From positions 38,364 through 87,355 of the forward strand of contig BEWT01000012.1 in NCBI GenBank assembly GCA_003116855.1: a DNA stretch of 48,992 nt, given 5' to 3'. The position numbers were made by a program, and so were the translations under genes. This DNA is from Desulfurococcaceae archaeon AG1 (GTDB taxonomy: Archaea > Thermoproteota > Thermoprotei_A > Sulfolobales > AG1). Under the pieces are notes generated by a model. The model made no database searches. It worked only from the letters and a program-made list of their open reading frames with translations, and was not told where the DNA came from. Position 1 is the first letter of the stretch. Every line of letters begins with the position of its first letter. Below, one piece after another: positions 33,901 to 40,948 of the stretch.

Positions 33901-34460
33901 ACCTTTACAAACCTTTCCTTACCCCTACCCTCAAAATATCTAGCCGGAGGCAGTCCGGTCTCGGGGTCTCTGGGGAAGCCGTCCTCAACCCATTTGAGGA
34001 AGCCTTCCCTGATATATGCGCCCTTAACCCTCCTATTAGAGTAAGCCCTCCTAGCTATAGCTATACCTGTAGGACACGCCATGGGATCCCATCTATGGGA
34101 AACCTTGTTACCATAGACATCCATAGCCTCTCCATAGCCATAGCTTGGATCTACATAGACCACGATACCGTTCTTAACAGCAGCTCTCAATATACATACA
34201 AAGGTGCAGTTGGGAACACATGAGAACATGAACGTCTCGTCAGGCTCATAGATCCTCTTATAAACATCCTCCCAACCCCTGCCATAAGGATACGTCTCCA
34301 GCGGGTTGAAACCCTCGAGGGGCACGAGATACCTGTATACAAGAACTCCTTCAGGGACTATGGTTGAAAGTGCAAGTGCTAGAGATCCTTTAACAGTGAG
34401 TGTGAGGAACTCCCTCCTCGAGATAGTAACATCTAGACCTTCTATCCTTTGCTCTAATAT
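30951..34460 (-). CDS. Molybdopterin oxidoreductase alpha subunit, type II DMSO reductase family, with Tat signal
   Basis: Catalytic subunit of a respiratory molybdoenzyme of the nitrate/selenate reductase, ethylbenzene dehydrogenase group; the substrate is unknown. The first iron-sulfur motif is CVPNCTFVC with a later Cys in DPMACPTG, so a Cys replaces the His ligand of NarG. The Mo-ligand aspartate is in WHTDLAPGQPM (Asp245, counting from the GTG at 34325). Starting at that GTG would miss the export signal: upstream in frame is SRREFLTLTVKGSLALALS, a typical Tat peptide. No ATG, GTG or TTG precedes it before a stop, but ATA at 34458-34460 has GGTGAGG 5 nt upstream, so I start there (about 1169 residues). 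The operon continues with beta, gamma and chaperone genes. Confidence 0.9.
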   Translation of the reverse strand: MLEQRIEGLDVTISRREFLTLTVKGSLALALSTIVPEGVLVYRYLVPLEGFNPLETYPYGRGWEDVYKRIYEPDETFMFSCVPNCTFVCILRAAVKNGIVVYVDPSYGYGEAMDVYGNKVSHRWDPMACPTGIAIARRAYSNRRVKGAYIREGFLKWVEDGFPRDPETGLPPARYFEGRGKERFVKVPWDKAFEIVAKALINIAETYSGKAGAEKLLRQGYHPKMVETVGEAGVRTFKFRAGMPLNAPMRITSLWRFANMLALLDAKIRGVSPDKAVGGRAWDNYAWHTDLAPGQPMTAGIKAVDFHLHLVEHARLAIIWGMNWVSTKMPVAKWLSEARMKGVEIITISNEYMITATQAREHIVVRSGTDTALALGLVHVIIRDKLYDEAFIKRFTDLPLLVRMDNLKFLRARDIIKDYKPVELKNRTKVLTPEETPPPPALQGVQFWPKALRDEIDDFVAWDLKTSSPKIVSRDHVGKYFDELGVDPALEGEFEVTLVDGNRVKVRPVFDLIKEYVMSSMDPKTVSEITGVEPEAIERLARKIAENKGKTLFVLGMGINQYLHGDLKDRAIMLLAALTANIGNIGGTLGTYAGNFKLELTNGIVQWIAEDPFNPELDPAKPARVRSYFTAESAHYYAYGDRPLEIAGRLFTGKTHMPTPTKVVFFANANSTLGNSKWAYNIIVNVLPKVELIVTLEWFWTLTCEYSDVVFGIDSWIERKLPDIAVTVTTPFITAWPRTPLPRIFDTKDDMEVMAGISAKMAELLGEPRMKDYWKFVYENKVEVYINRVLAAGNATKGLTYEMLEEYAKKGIPFVYATRTTPSIVGWEQTNESVPWWTKTGRLEFYKEEVPFIESGENIPVYREPANSTPYEPNVIILNRPHQAIRPLKPEDLGLDPNNLDQEVRQVRHVAKPWSVVKTTSHPLKAKGYTHIIITPKHKGLIHTICSNVDILAIHYTPYGDIYRRDKRMPWVAEGYVDINPEDGRRLGLDDGDYVRVEGDPNYEPFMGLDKKPEERKAFTLVARIRFNNSIPPGMTRIWFNFYMASHGTVEGHEKRPDGLAVNERTGYISSYRYGGHQSVTRTWLKPTLMTDDLFRKSPLVAVMGKGFAPDIHSPVGAPREGFAKIVKLEPGGEDGKSPWRPVRLKVRPTYEDDDMKIYLKGGYVIVEG

Positions 34461-34465
34461 GGAGA

Positions 34466-34472
34466 CCTCACC
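34466..34472 (-). promoter_or_regulatory. Shine-Dalgarno GGTGAGG supporting an ATA start
   Basis: On the minus strand GGTGAGG (34472 to 34466) is followed by TCTCC and then ATA in the alpha-subunit frame. The 5-nt spacing and the Tat signal that follows make this the best candidate initiation site for the molybdoenzyme. Confidence 0.5.
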
Positions 34473-34475
34473 CCC

Positions 34476-34909
34476 GCGGTATGTGCCGTGTTAGTAGGAT
34501 AAGTGAAGCTAAATCCCCCACACCTTAATAATAAGATGCCTGGTCTAAACCTACTCACACGCATAAATCTAAGAAGTAGTGTATCTTTACAAAAATATAC
34601 AGAACCATAGATAGATATATAGAAATACATAGATCATTTTCTAAGACCTTTCGAAAAGAAGCACCCTACAGCAGTGTTTGGGTCGCATAGCTATTGATGC
34701 TGTTTGATACCAATAGCTCTTTATCTTTAGCTTCATTGGACTAAAAAGCCCAACTATTAACTTCCAAAGGGCATCCCCCGACTGAAGGCTTATAAGTAGA
34801 ATAATTAAGGATAAAGTCGACTTACTATAGAACTAAAGAGGGTTTGGAAAAGTAAAGATATTAAGGTGTGTTAGTCAACATATTTTAGAACGATGGTGGA
34901 GGAAGCAGG
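34476..34909. other. About 430-nt divergent intergenic region
   Basis: Lies between the molybdoenzyme operon (minus) and rpl15e (plus). It contains a TATA-like cttattattaag on the minus strand (about 34523-34534), an 8-bp hairpin at 34689-34718, and a TATA-like gatattaag at about 34857-34865 for rpl15e. I see no gene in it. Confidence 0.45.
34689..34718. repeat. Perfect 8-bp inverted repeat with 14-nt loop
   Basis: AGCTATTG at 34689-34696 pairs with CAATAGCT at 34711-34718. It is midway between the divergent molybdoenzyme and rpl15e promoters, so it could be a regulator site or an RNA hairpin; nothing decides this. Confidence 0.45.
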
Positions 34910-35584
34910 TTGGCTAGATCCATGTATCACTATATAGCTGAAGCCTGGAAGAGACCCCGTGAGGGTGAGCTCGGTAAGCTTAACAGAGCCAGGATTATTG
35001 AGTGGAGGAAAGAGGAAACCGTAGTTAGGATTGATAAGCCAACAAGGCTAAACAGGGCTAGGAGCATCGGGTATAAGGCTAAACAGGGTTTCATAGTAGT
35101 TAGGGTCAGGGTTAGCAAGGGCGGGAGGGAGAAACCAAGACCCAACAAGGGTAGAAGGCCTAAGAGAATGGGTGTCTATGGCTACTCCCCCGAGAAGAGT
35201 CTCCAGCTTATCGCGGAGGAGACCGCTGCTAGAAAATACAGAGGGCTCGAGGTTCTTGGGAGCTATTATGTTGGGGAGGATGGTGAGTATAAATGGTACG
35301 AGGTGATCCTAGTAGATCCGAATCTACCCACCATAAAGAGCGACCCAGACATAAACTGGATCACACATCCATCCCAGAGAGGCAGAGTGTTTAGAGGAAA
35401 AACCATGGCTGGTAGGAAGATGAGAGGGCTTCTAAGCAGTAGAGGGCTTAAGGGTACGCATCACTACAAGTGGAAGAAGAAGCAGAAAGAGAGAGAGGAG
35501 AGGAGAAGGCACGAAGCATCAAGAGGAGCTAGGGTTATACTGCCCCAGGATAAATACGAAGAGGTTTTTGGAGAGCCTAAATAA
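34910..35584 (+). CDS. Ribosomal protein L15e
   Basis: Large-subunit protein of archaea and eukaryotes that binds 23S rRNA. The family is clear from [13 protein letters not shown] at the start, [23 protein letters not shown] and the GLRRP-like segment [13 protein letters not shown], then [25 protein letters not shown]. At 224 residues it is somewhat longer than average because of a basic C-terminal tail. The start is TTG at 34910 with GGAGG upstream (ggtggaggaagcagg). It appears to be a single-gene transcript. Confidence 0.95.
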   Translation: MARSMYHYIAEAWKRPREGELGKLNRARIIEWRKEETVVRIDKPTRLNRARSIGYKAKQGFIVVRVRVSKGGREKPRPNKGRRPKRMGVYGYSPEKSLQLIAEETAARKYRGLEVLGSYYVGEDGEYKWYEVILVDPNLPTIKSDPDINWITHPSQRGRVFRGKTMAGRKMRGLLSSRGLKGTHHYKWKKKQKEREERRRHEASRGARVILPQDKYEEVFGEPK

Positions 35585-35630
35585 AAAGAACAGCCAGCAC
35601 CGTCTTCGACTGTTTTAGAGCTATGCTTAG

Positions 35631-36110
35631 CTAGCTATTAATAATCCCTAATATCTTGTCTTTTAGAAATGATGGGTTGTTAGATACAGCTATATATATT
35701 GTTGCCTCCTCTCCTTTTTTGAGAAGATCTATTAAATCTCTTCTGAGATCAACCGCAGCCTTATTAGATCTCAGCATTATGGTGTTTGGCGCTATGTAAG
35801 TGCTTCTTCTAGCAATAATCTTAACAGGGTCGCTCAGCTCAAGACCAGGGTCGCCATACCCTATAGCCATATCCCATATATTGTTAACAACAATCGCTAT
35901 CGCTACCGCCCAGCCTCTTTTTATCCTGTCCCTCAGTTCTGAGTCTAGATCTCTTATAGATTTATTAGCAGATATAGCTATTATGCAGTCGCCCCTCGGT
36001 GTGAGGCTATCCTCCTTCGTTATCTCGAACGTTGTTCTATGTGTAGCCCTTATATTCCTATGACCCCTGGCATATACCTTGTCAACATAGATCTCGTCAT
36101 GACTAGACAC
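35631..36110 (-). CDS. DUF371 family archaeal protein
   Basis: A conserved archaeal protein of unknown function. The diagnostic block is VYARGHRNIRATHRTTFEITKE followed by LTPRGDCIIAISANKS, and the later LRSNKAAVDLRRDLIDLL is also conserved. It is encoded directly after the transglycosylase gene; the GTG at 36110 overlaps its TAG stop by one nucleotide, while a TTG at 36137 would overlap by 28 nt. Translational coupling to an archaeosine-synthesis gene hints at an RNA-related role, but this is inference. Confidence 0.8.
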   Translation of the reverse strand: MSSHDEIYVDKVYARGHRNIRATHRTTFEITKEDSLTPRGDCIIAISANKSIRDLDSELRDRIKRGWAVAIAIVVNNIWDMAIGYGDPGLELSDPVKIIARRSTYIAPNTIMLRSNKAAVDLRRDLIDLLKKGEEATIYIAVSNNPSFLKDKILGIINS

Positions 36111-37717
36111 TAGATCTCCCTCAACACTATGCCCCAATCACGGGGGCTTATCATCGTCTGCCTCAATATCGATGCAACCTCAACGCTCCACGGAATCTCT
36201 TTTGAGTAGTAGATAATGATCCTCGGCACACTACCCCTGATCCTGGTTACAAGCCTATAGATCTCCTCACCGAGATCCCTAATAAGGCTCGGCTCTACAG
36301 ACTCAGGTGCCTCATGCTGCGAGAACGGATACGTCTCCTCAAGATCCTCTGGGATTGCCCCAAAGTACGGTGTATAGAAAAACACAAAAACCTCTTCCAG
36401 CAGGGATTCTCGTGATAGATCTCCGAGAGCTCTTGCATAGATAGGGGAGCTGGAGAAAGGCTTGATAGAACCATCTCCAGGGATCATTGCAACAGTCTTC
36501 ATACCAGGGATTCTCTTCTCAACAACGTAGGAGAGATATCTGCTAAGCCTCTCCATGGTTCTTATCATCTGCGGTTTGTATTTAGATGTGGAGTCATATA
36601 TGAATAACCCCCTCCTCCCCTTAGAATATGGTGAGTACTTCTCTATCTTATCCGAGCTCATAACGATCCTATTCATCGCGTCTAGCAGTGATGGATGGGA
36701 TCTTGATCTCTCTATCAGGAGATCCCATAGCCTTCCCTCCCTAATATAGGTCTTAACCCTTCTAACCTCCTTATCGATCATGTATAGGTTATGCCTTGCT
36801 ATCAACCCCACCCTTTCTCTACGATCCATCTCCAACAGATCCTTTGGCGAGTATTTAGAACAAACAGGACAGCTGCATGGGAAAACCTCGAGCTCCTCAA
36901 CCCTCTCGGTCCCATACTCGGTTATATATCTATTATCCTTGGCATAGAGCATATAGCTCGCAGAGTCAAACATATCTATACCCAGAGCTATTGCGAAGGG
37001 TAGTATCATTGGATGCCCTGCACCGAATAAATGTACTGGATAGCTTGGGAGGAGCTCCTCCTTAGCTGTTATTATCATATCTATTATTTTTGAATACCTA
37101 TAGCTCTGGAGAAAAGTAACAGGGCTTCCTATAGCATAGATAGAGTAGCCATCAAACTCCCTAGCCTCTCTAGCAGATCTCCTCACAAGATCTAGATAGG
37201 CTCCCCCCTGTATTGGGAGAACCCAGAGAGTCTCCGACCTTGACACTATATCTATAACCTCTCGAGCCCTTCTAAGAGTCTCCTCAACACTGTATAGGGC
37301 TTCACTATAGCTTGAACTCTCTTTTGTTGGTATATCGAGTATAACTGCTATATCGCTTCCAAGCCTCTCCTGGAACTCAACGATCTCTCTGTTACCTACA
37401 TCAACACTTCCATAGACCATATGCTGGTAAGCTCCTGAATCGGTCATCACGATCCCGCTAAAACCTATAATACCTTTAACTCCCCTCTCGACAGCGGATT
37501 CTCCGTATGTTTTTTTGATCAGATATGCATTGGTTATAATAGCTTTGAAACCCATCTTCTCGATCTCGTTTGCAGGGAGGATCGCCTTATCCCCAACCTG
37601 CTCTACAGGATCTATTACTGGTAAAAAAACAGGTGTTTCGAGTCTTCCACTCTTGGTCTCTATCACACCTATCCTTCCCATCAGATCCTTATCCTTGATC
37701 TGGAAGCTGTCAGGCAT
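36110..37717 (-). CDS. tgtA: Archaeal tRNA-guanine (preQ0) transglycosylase
   Basis: Exchanges guanine-15 in the tRNA D-loop for preQ0, the first committed step to archaeosine. The nucleophile aspartate is in MTDSGAYQHM (Asp93, matching Asp95 in the Pyrococcus enzyme), the ILPIQGG-like substrate segment is LPIQGGAYLDL, and FGAGHPMILPFAIALGIDMFDSASY and the zinc site CSCPVC (Cys281, 283, 286) with His309 follow. At 535 residues it has the catalytic domain and a C1-type domain but no room for the PUA domain of euryarchaeal enzymes (about 580 residues), as in several crenarchaea. It is one nt from SmAP3 and overlaps DUF371. Confidence 0.93.
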   Translation of the reverse strand: MPDSFQIKDKDLMGRIGVIETKSGRLETPVFLPVIDPVEQVGDKAILPANEIEKMGFKAIITNAYLIKKTYGESAVERGVKGIIGFSGIVMTDSGAYQHMVYGSVDVGNREIVEFQERLGSDIAVILDIPTKESSSYSEALYSVEETLRRAREVIDIVSRSETLWVLPIQGGAYLDLVRRSAREAREFDGYSIYAIGSPVTFLQSYRYSKIIDMIITAKEELLPSYPVHLFGAGHPMILPFAIALGIDMFDSASYMLYAKDNRYITEYGTERVEELEVFPCSCPVCSKYSPKDLLEMDRRERVGLIARHNLYMIDKEVRRVKTYIREGRLWDLLIERSRSHPSLLDAMNRIVMSSDKIEKYSPYSKGRRGLFIYDSTSKYKPQMIRTMERLSRYLSYVVEKRIPGMKTVAMIPGDGSIKPFSSSPIYARALGDLSRESLLEEVFVFFYTPYFGAIPEDLEETYPFSQHEAPESVEPSLIRDLGEEIYRLVTRIRGSVPRIIIYYSKEIPWSVEVASILRQTMISPRDWGIVLREI

Positions 37718-37718
37718 T

Positions 37719-38171
37719 TCAGCTCCTCTTCGACTTCTTACCCTCCATGTATTCCTGCCATATGTCGAAGATCTTGTTGGCTAGTGCTCCGGATCCCTCA
37801 ACACCGTTCTCAGAAACCCTATATCTATCCAGAATAACCACTGATCCCGACTCTTTATAGACCTTCACATTAGCTGGGTTTATGTTAAGCCTCTGAACAA
37901 CTAGGTTGAAGAACTCCTCAGGGTCGAAGAGTGGTATCTCTTCAACAACGATCTCGGAGATCCTGCTACCATTTATAATAACCCTGAAGAACCTCTTACC
38001 CTCGGAATCAGCCTCTCCGAGAACCACGTTAAGGCTTGGCTGGTCTATGCCTAGTAAAACACCTCTATAGACCTTCCCATCAACAAGTCTAACATATACT
38101 CTCTTATCCACGAGACTCCCTATCTCAGTGTAAAACCTCCTCGCACCTGTTGGCGTGCTCAGACTCATCAC
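37719..38171 (-). CDS. Sm-like archaeal protein SmAP3
   Basis: An Lsm-fold protein that forms rings binding U-rich RNA. The Sm1 motif reads KRVYVRLVDGKVYRGVLLGIDQPSLNVVLGEA (residues 23-54) and Sm2 includes RVIINGSRISEIVVEE. A C-terminal domain of about 70 residues follows (from about residue 80), the feature of the SmAP3 type known from Pyrobaculum. The ATG is at 38171 or one codon later. The stop is one nt before the tgtA start, so these two RNA-processing genes and DUF371 form one operon. Confidence 0.85.
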   Translation of the reverse strand: MMSLSTPTGARRFYTEIGSLVDKRVYVRLVDGKVYRGVLLGIDQPSLNVVLGEADSEGKRFFRVIINGSRISEIVVEEIPLFDPEEFFNLVVQRLNINPANVKVYKESGSVVILDRYRVSENGVEGSGALANKIFDIWQEYMEGKKSKRS

Positions 38172-38387
38172 CTTATAAATATTTATTCAGGGGGAGTAAT
38201 ATTGGAAATAATGCTAAGCATAGGACTAGATCCCGTGTTGTCCAGGCGCTTATGATTAGCTCTCTATAATCATGAACCACTATCTAGATGCTAACGAGGC
38301 AAAGCATAGATCTAGAGCATAGAATTAACTAAACCAACGGTAAGCTTATTTACTCGGAAAATCCTATCTTGGCGGGAGAACAGGGAT

Positions 38388-38750
38388 ATGGATAGTATTA
38401 GATCCAGGGTTAAGGTTTTATCTATAAAGGATAGCAGGATCCCCGGTGTCAAGATCATAGAGCTAGGCGGTGAGGAGCTCAGCATAACAATGGATCTACA
38501 TAGAGAGCTAATAACATTCAGAGAAGGCGATGAGCTCGAGATGGTTACCTCAAAGAATCTCCCTAAGTATAAAGATGGTGTTGATCTCTGTGCAAGAGGG
38601 GTTATTGTCAGTATAAAGGACAAGGATCATAAGAGGATCGTGATAAGCCTCTGGGGATATCTAGTGATCATAAAACCTAACGACCCCTCGATCCTTGATA
38701 AGCTCGATTTAAAGCCGAGCGATGAGATCTACTACTGTTTGATCAAGTAG
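38388..38750 (+). CDS. RNA polymerase subunit Rpo8 (RpoG)
   Basis: A small RNA polymerase subunit found in crenarchaea and related to eukaryotic Rpb8. The 120-residue beta-rich protein fits: ELSITMDLHRELITFREGDELEMVTS, then KYKDGVDLCARGVIVSI, then ISLWGYLVIIKP and a C-terminal DEIYYCLIK. The ATG at 38388 lies 8 nt or so after a gggagaacaggg run. A TATA-like cttatttac at about 38343-38351 points to a single-gene transcript. Its presence supports a crenarchaeal (TACK) host. Confidence 0.85.
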   Translation: MDSIRSRVKVLSIKDSRIPGVKIIELGGEELSITMDLHRELITFREGDELEMVTSKNLPKYKDGVDLCARGVIVSIKDKDHKRIVISLWGYLVIIKPNDPSILDKLDLKPSDEIYYCLIK

Positions 38751-38873
38751 CCGCGTAAGAACCCCGAAGAACTAGGGCAAGTGATATAGACATTATTAAT
38801 ACGGTGTGAAGTACGCTCTTCTATAATAAGAATCCGTTAAGGATCAGGCTTTCGCTGGTTTTAAAGCTGGCTA

Positions 38874-39362
38874 CTATGATACAGACCCGATGCTTACCTC
38901 CTTAGCGTTAGCCTCAACATATGTCTTCTCCTTTCTCCTAGCAGCTATCGCTTTCTTCAGTTCTGCAGCTACTTTTCTAACCTCTTCTTCGAGGTACTCG
39001 TAGTGATGCTTCTTAAGATGATCCTCAGGAAACATGTTCACAAGCCTTCTACCACATATCATGCAAACCTCTGGTCTCTTGCTCCTATCTATCTTTGACT
39101 GAACCATAGATAGTATCAGTGGGGTAGCCATTCTTATGAGGAACTCTGCCAGCCTTCTATCACCAGCCTTTTCATTGATCCTCTGGACGAACCCTCTCAG
39201 CTGGTGTTTAGAGATCCCATACCTATCGTTAGCCTGCGAAGGGGGGAGGGAGCCGCCTAGATACTCGATCAAAGCTTCGAGAACCTCGGGTCTACCGGCC
39301 ATCTTCTTCAACACCAGGTATTCGAGAACCTCTATTGCAGGCGATATATGACCCTTATCCAT
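38874..39362 (-). CDS. Predicted DNA-binding protein with HTH and C2H2-like zinc finger
   Basis: I do not recognise the family. The middle contains a helix-turn-helix-like stretch (SQANDRYGISKHQLRGFVQRI), and the C-terminus has CMICGRRLVNMFPEDHLKKHHYEYL, where Cys-x2-Cys and His-x3/4-His could bind zinc as in C2H2 fingers. After it comes a charged helix with many Lys, Glu and Arg. The frame is open from 39416, but a TATA box (ttatttaaatat, about 39400-39411 on the minus strand) places transcription near 39380, so the ATG at 39362 is chosen, giving about 162 residues. A transcription regulator or a nucleoid protein is plausible. Confidence 0.6.
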   Translation of the reverse strand: MDKGHISPAIEVLEYLVLKKMAGRPEVLEALIEYLGGSLPPSQANDRYGISKHQLRGFVQRINEKAGDRRLAEFLIRMATPLILSMVQSKIDRSKRPEVCMICGRRLVNMFPEDHLKKHHYEYLEEEVRKVAAELKKAIAARRKEKTYVEANAKEVSIGSVS

Positions 39363-39593
39363 TATGTTACCTACTATACTAGCTAGAATATAGAGTGTTC
39401 CATATTTAAATAACAACCCCTATATATATTTGTCAAGGCGTATTACCGGGTAGATCTGCTAGGAGAGATTTATGGTTAAAAAACACAGGATACCAAGGAT
39501 CCATATTACCCTATAGTAAATGAAAAGAGGGGAAATATCGAAGAGTATATATCTGACCCTTAATATATGTTTCTAGGAACCCGGAGGGGGCTT

Positions 39594-39893
39594 ATGACGA
39601 TCATAGTCAGGAAGGTAAGTTCAGAAAGCTTCGAGCTCAATGTAAGAGTTCCAAGAATAATATCGATAAAACTGGAACAAGGAACTCTGAGAATGCTTGA
39701 CGATGCATGGAAAAAAGCCGGGTATAGAAGTAGAAGCGACTTCATAAGAGACGCAATAAAGATCTACATGGAGCTCTTAGAAGAGATATCGAGGCGAGAA
39801 GACAGCACAGGCGGGATCGATAGAACCAAGGTTGCATCACTCAAAGAAGAATTACTCAGAGTGGTATTACAGAAGAACATTGCTACAAAGTAG
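39594..39893 (+). CDS. Ribbon-helix-helix (CopG-type) DNA-binding protein
   Basis: A 99-residue protein with a classic RHH domain: the strand VRVPRIISIKLEQGTLRMLD, then helix and turn AWKKAGYRSRSDFIRDAIKIYMELLEEI. A C-terminal helical tail (VASLKEELLRVVLQ) probably serves dimer contacts or a partner. The frame is open from 39567, but the ATG at 39594 gives the usual short lead before the ribbon. No toxin-like gene follows, so an antitoxin role is not supported; a small regulator is more likely. A T-rich run (gtgttttttaat, from 39900) follows the stop. Confidence 0.75.
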   Translation: MTIIVRKVSSESFELNVRVPRIISIKLEQGTLRMLDDAWKKAGYRSRSDFIRDAIKIYMELLEEISRREDSTGGIDRTKVASLKEELLRVVLQKNIATK

Positions 39894-39899
39894 AGGATC

Positions 39900-39913
39900 T
39901 AGTGTTTTTTAAT
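39900..39913 (+). terminator. Possible T-rich terminator after the RHH gene
   Basis: A run of six T within gtgttttttaata follows the RHH stop within 15 nt. T-rich tracts end transcription in archaea; there is no hairpin before it. Confidence 0.3.
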
Positions 39914-40165
39914 AACAACCATATCTTTTAATAGAACCACCACTAGCTAGGAACTATACGAATCAATCTAAATACGGTTTAAGCCTCTTCGCTGTTAATA
40001 CTCTTTGAAACCAACCCTCTATCCTTGGCTTCACTAGCACCAGGGCTCCTATTATCGGATCCATTTTATCCTGGTCTCAACCCGTCCAGGCACTGTTTAT
40101 CTGTTCAGGACTGTTGGTAATAGCATAAAAGCTTATAGCACCCAAATCTTTATTTCTACAATGGT
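39914..40165. other. Non-coding stretch upstream of tRNA-Ala
   Basis: No gene is supported. It ends in the tRNA promoter: a TATA-like cataaaagcttata at 40124-40136, which sets transcription near 40160. Confidence 0.35.
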
Positions 40166-40242
40166 GGGCCGGTAGCTCAGCCTGGAAGAGCGCTCGGTTG
40201 GCATCCGAGAGGACCCGGGTTCAAATCCCGGCCGGTCCACCA
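40166..40242 (+). tRNA. tRNA-Ala (GGC)
   Basis: Complete cloverleaf: acceptor GGGCCGG with CCGGTCC, D-stem GCTC with GAGC, anticodon stem CTCGG with CCGAG around TTGGCAT (anticodon GGC), and T-stem CCGGG with CCCGG. The G3-U70 pair that marks alanine tRNAs is present, and the 3' CCA is encoded (40240-40242). No intron. A TATA element lies about 30 nt upstream. Confidence 0.97.
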
Positions 40243-40489
40243 ATATTGGGTTTATTGCTAAGAATCCTCCTTATTTGTTTGTCCTGATCCCTTTAACACT
40301 TATTGATCCAGTATAAAAACACATAGAACCAAGCCCAAAGACTTAGAAAGAGTCATAAATTTGACGGGATAGAGATCCTCTGTAGGTTCGCAAACATTTT
40401 TGTAGAGGAAGAGAACCAGAGATCTCCGAGATGGATTATACTCAACACTACTCTGTGATGCTAGCTACATTATTTCTATAGATTGCGGT
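40243..40489. other. Non-coding stretch between tRNA-Ala and nusA
   Basis: No gene is supported in this 247-nt stretch. In many archaea the ribosomal protein S12 gene would follow nusA here; it is absent. Confidence 0.35.
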
Positions 40490-40927
40490 CTATGTGATCA
40501 CGATGTTATCTATGTTGTAGTATCTCTTAAGGATAAGTTTAGCTTTATGAACATTCCTGCCTCCTCTGCCTATTGCTATACCTTTATCTTGTGGATGCAC
40601 ACTGACATATAGCGTCACTTTTCCGCTTGGCGTCTGCACCCTCTTGATCGAAGCTATTCTTGCTGGTGCGAATATGTTTCTCACCAGCTGGTCGAAATCG
40701 TTTGAGTACTCTACTATCTCTATGTTCTTCTTAAGTATAGCCTTTACCTTCTTAATATTGCTTCCGTTCTTGCCGATCGCTAAGCCTGCCTCTCCCTCCT
40801 TTACTATGAATATCAATGTGTTGTTCTCCTCATCAACTATACAGTCCCTTATAGTGGCTCCTGTGAGGTCTTGAACCAGTGATATGTATCTCATCTCTTC
40901 GAGGCTTAGCTTTATCTCGGATGACAT
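40490..40927 (-). CDS. nusA: Archaeal NusA-like KH-domain protein
   Basis: The archaeal NusA equivalent has only the two KH RNA-binding domains; a termination or antitermination role in archaea is debated. The KH signatures are visible as VKEGEAGLAIGKNGSNIKKVK and VSVHPQDKGIAIGRGGRNVHKAK, the second with the GxxG loop GRGG. Length 145 is normal. It starts with ATG at 40927, 21 nt after rpl30e, as the last gene in the RNA polymerase operon present here. Confidence 0.92.
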   Translation of the reverse strand: MSSEIKLSLEEMRYISLVQDLTGATIRDCIVDEENNTLIFIVKEGEAGLAIGKNGSNIKKVKAILKKNIEIVEYSNDFDQLVRNIFAPARIASIKRVQTPSGKVTLYVSVHPQDKGIAIGRGGRNVHKAKLILKRYYNIDNIVIT

Positions 40928-40948
40928 GATCTCACCCTATCCCTCTAT

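Noticed and set aside
2205-34460. A perchlorate respiration system formed by the chlorite-dismutase-fold protein and the type II molybdoenzyme
   Set aside because: The two are about 25 kb apart, the distal Arg of chlorite dismutase is missing, and the coproheme-decarboxylase residues are present instead.
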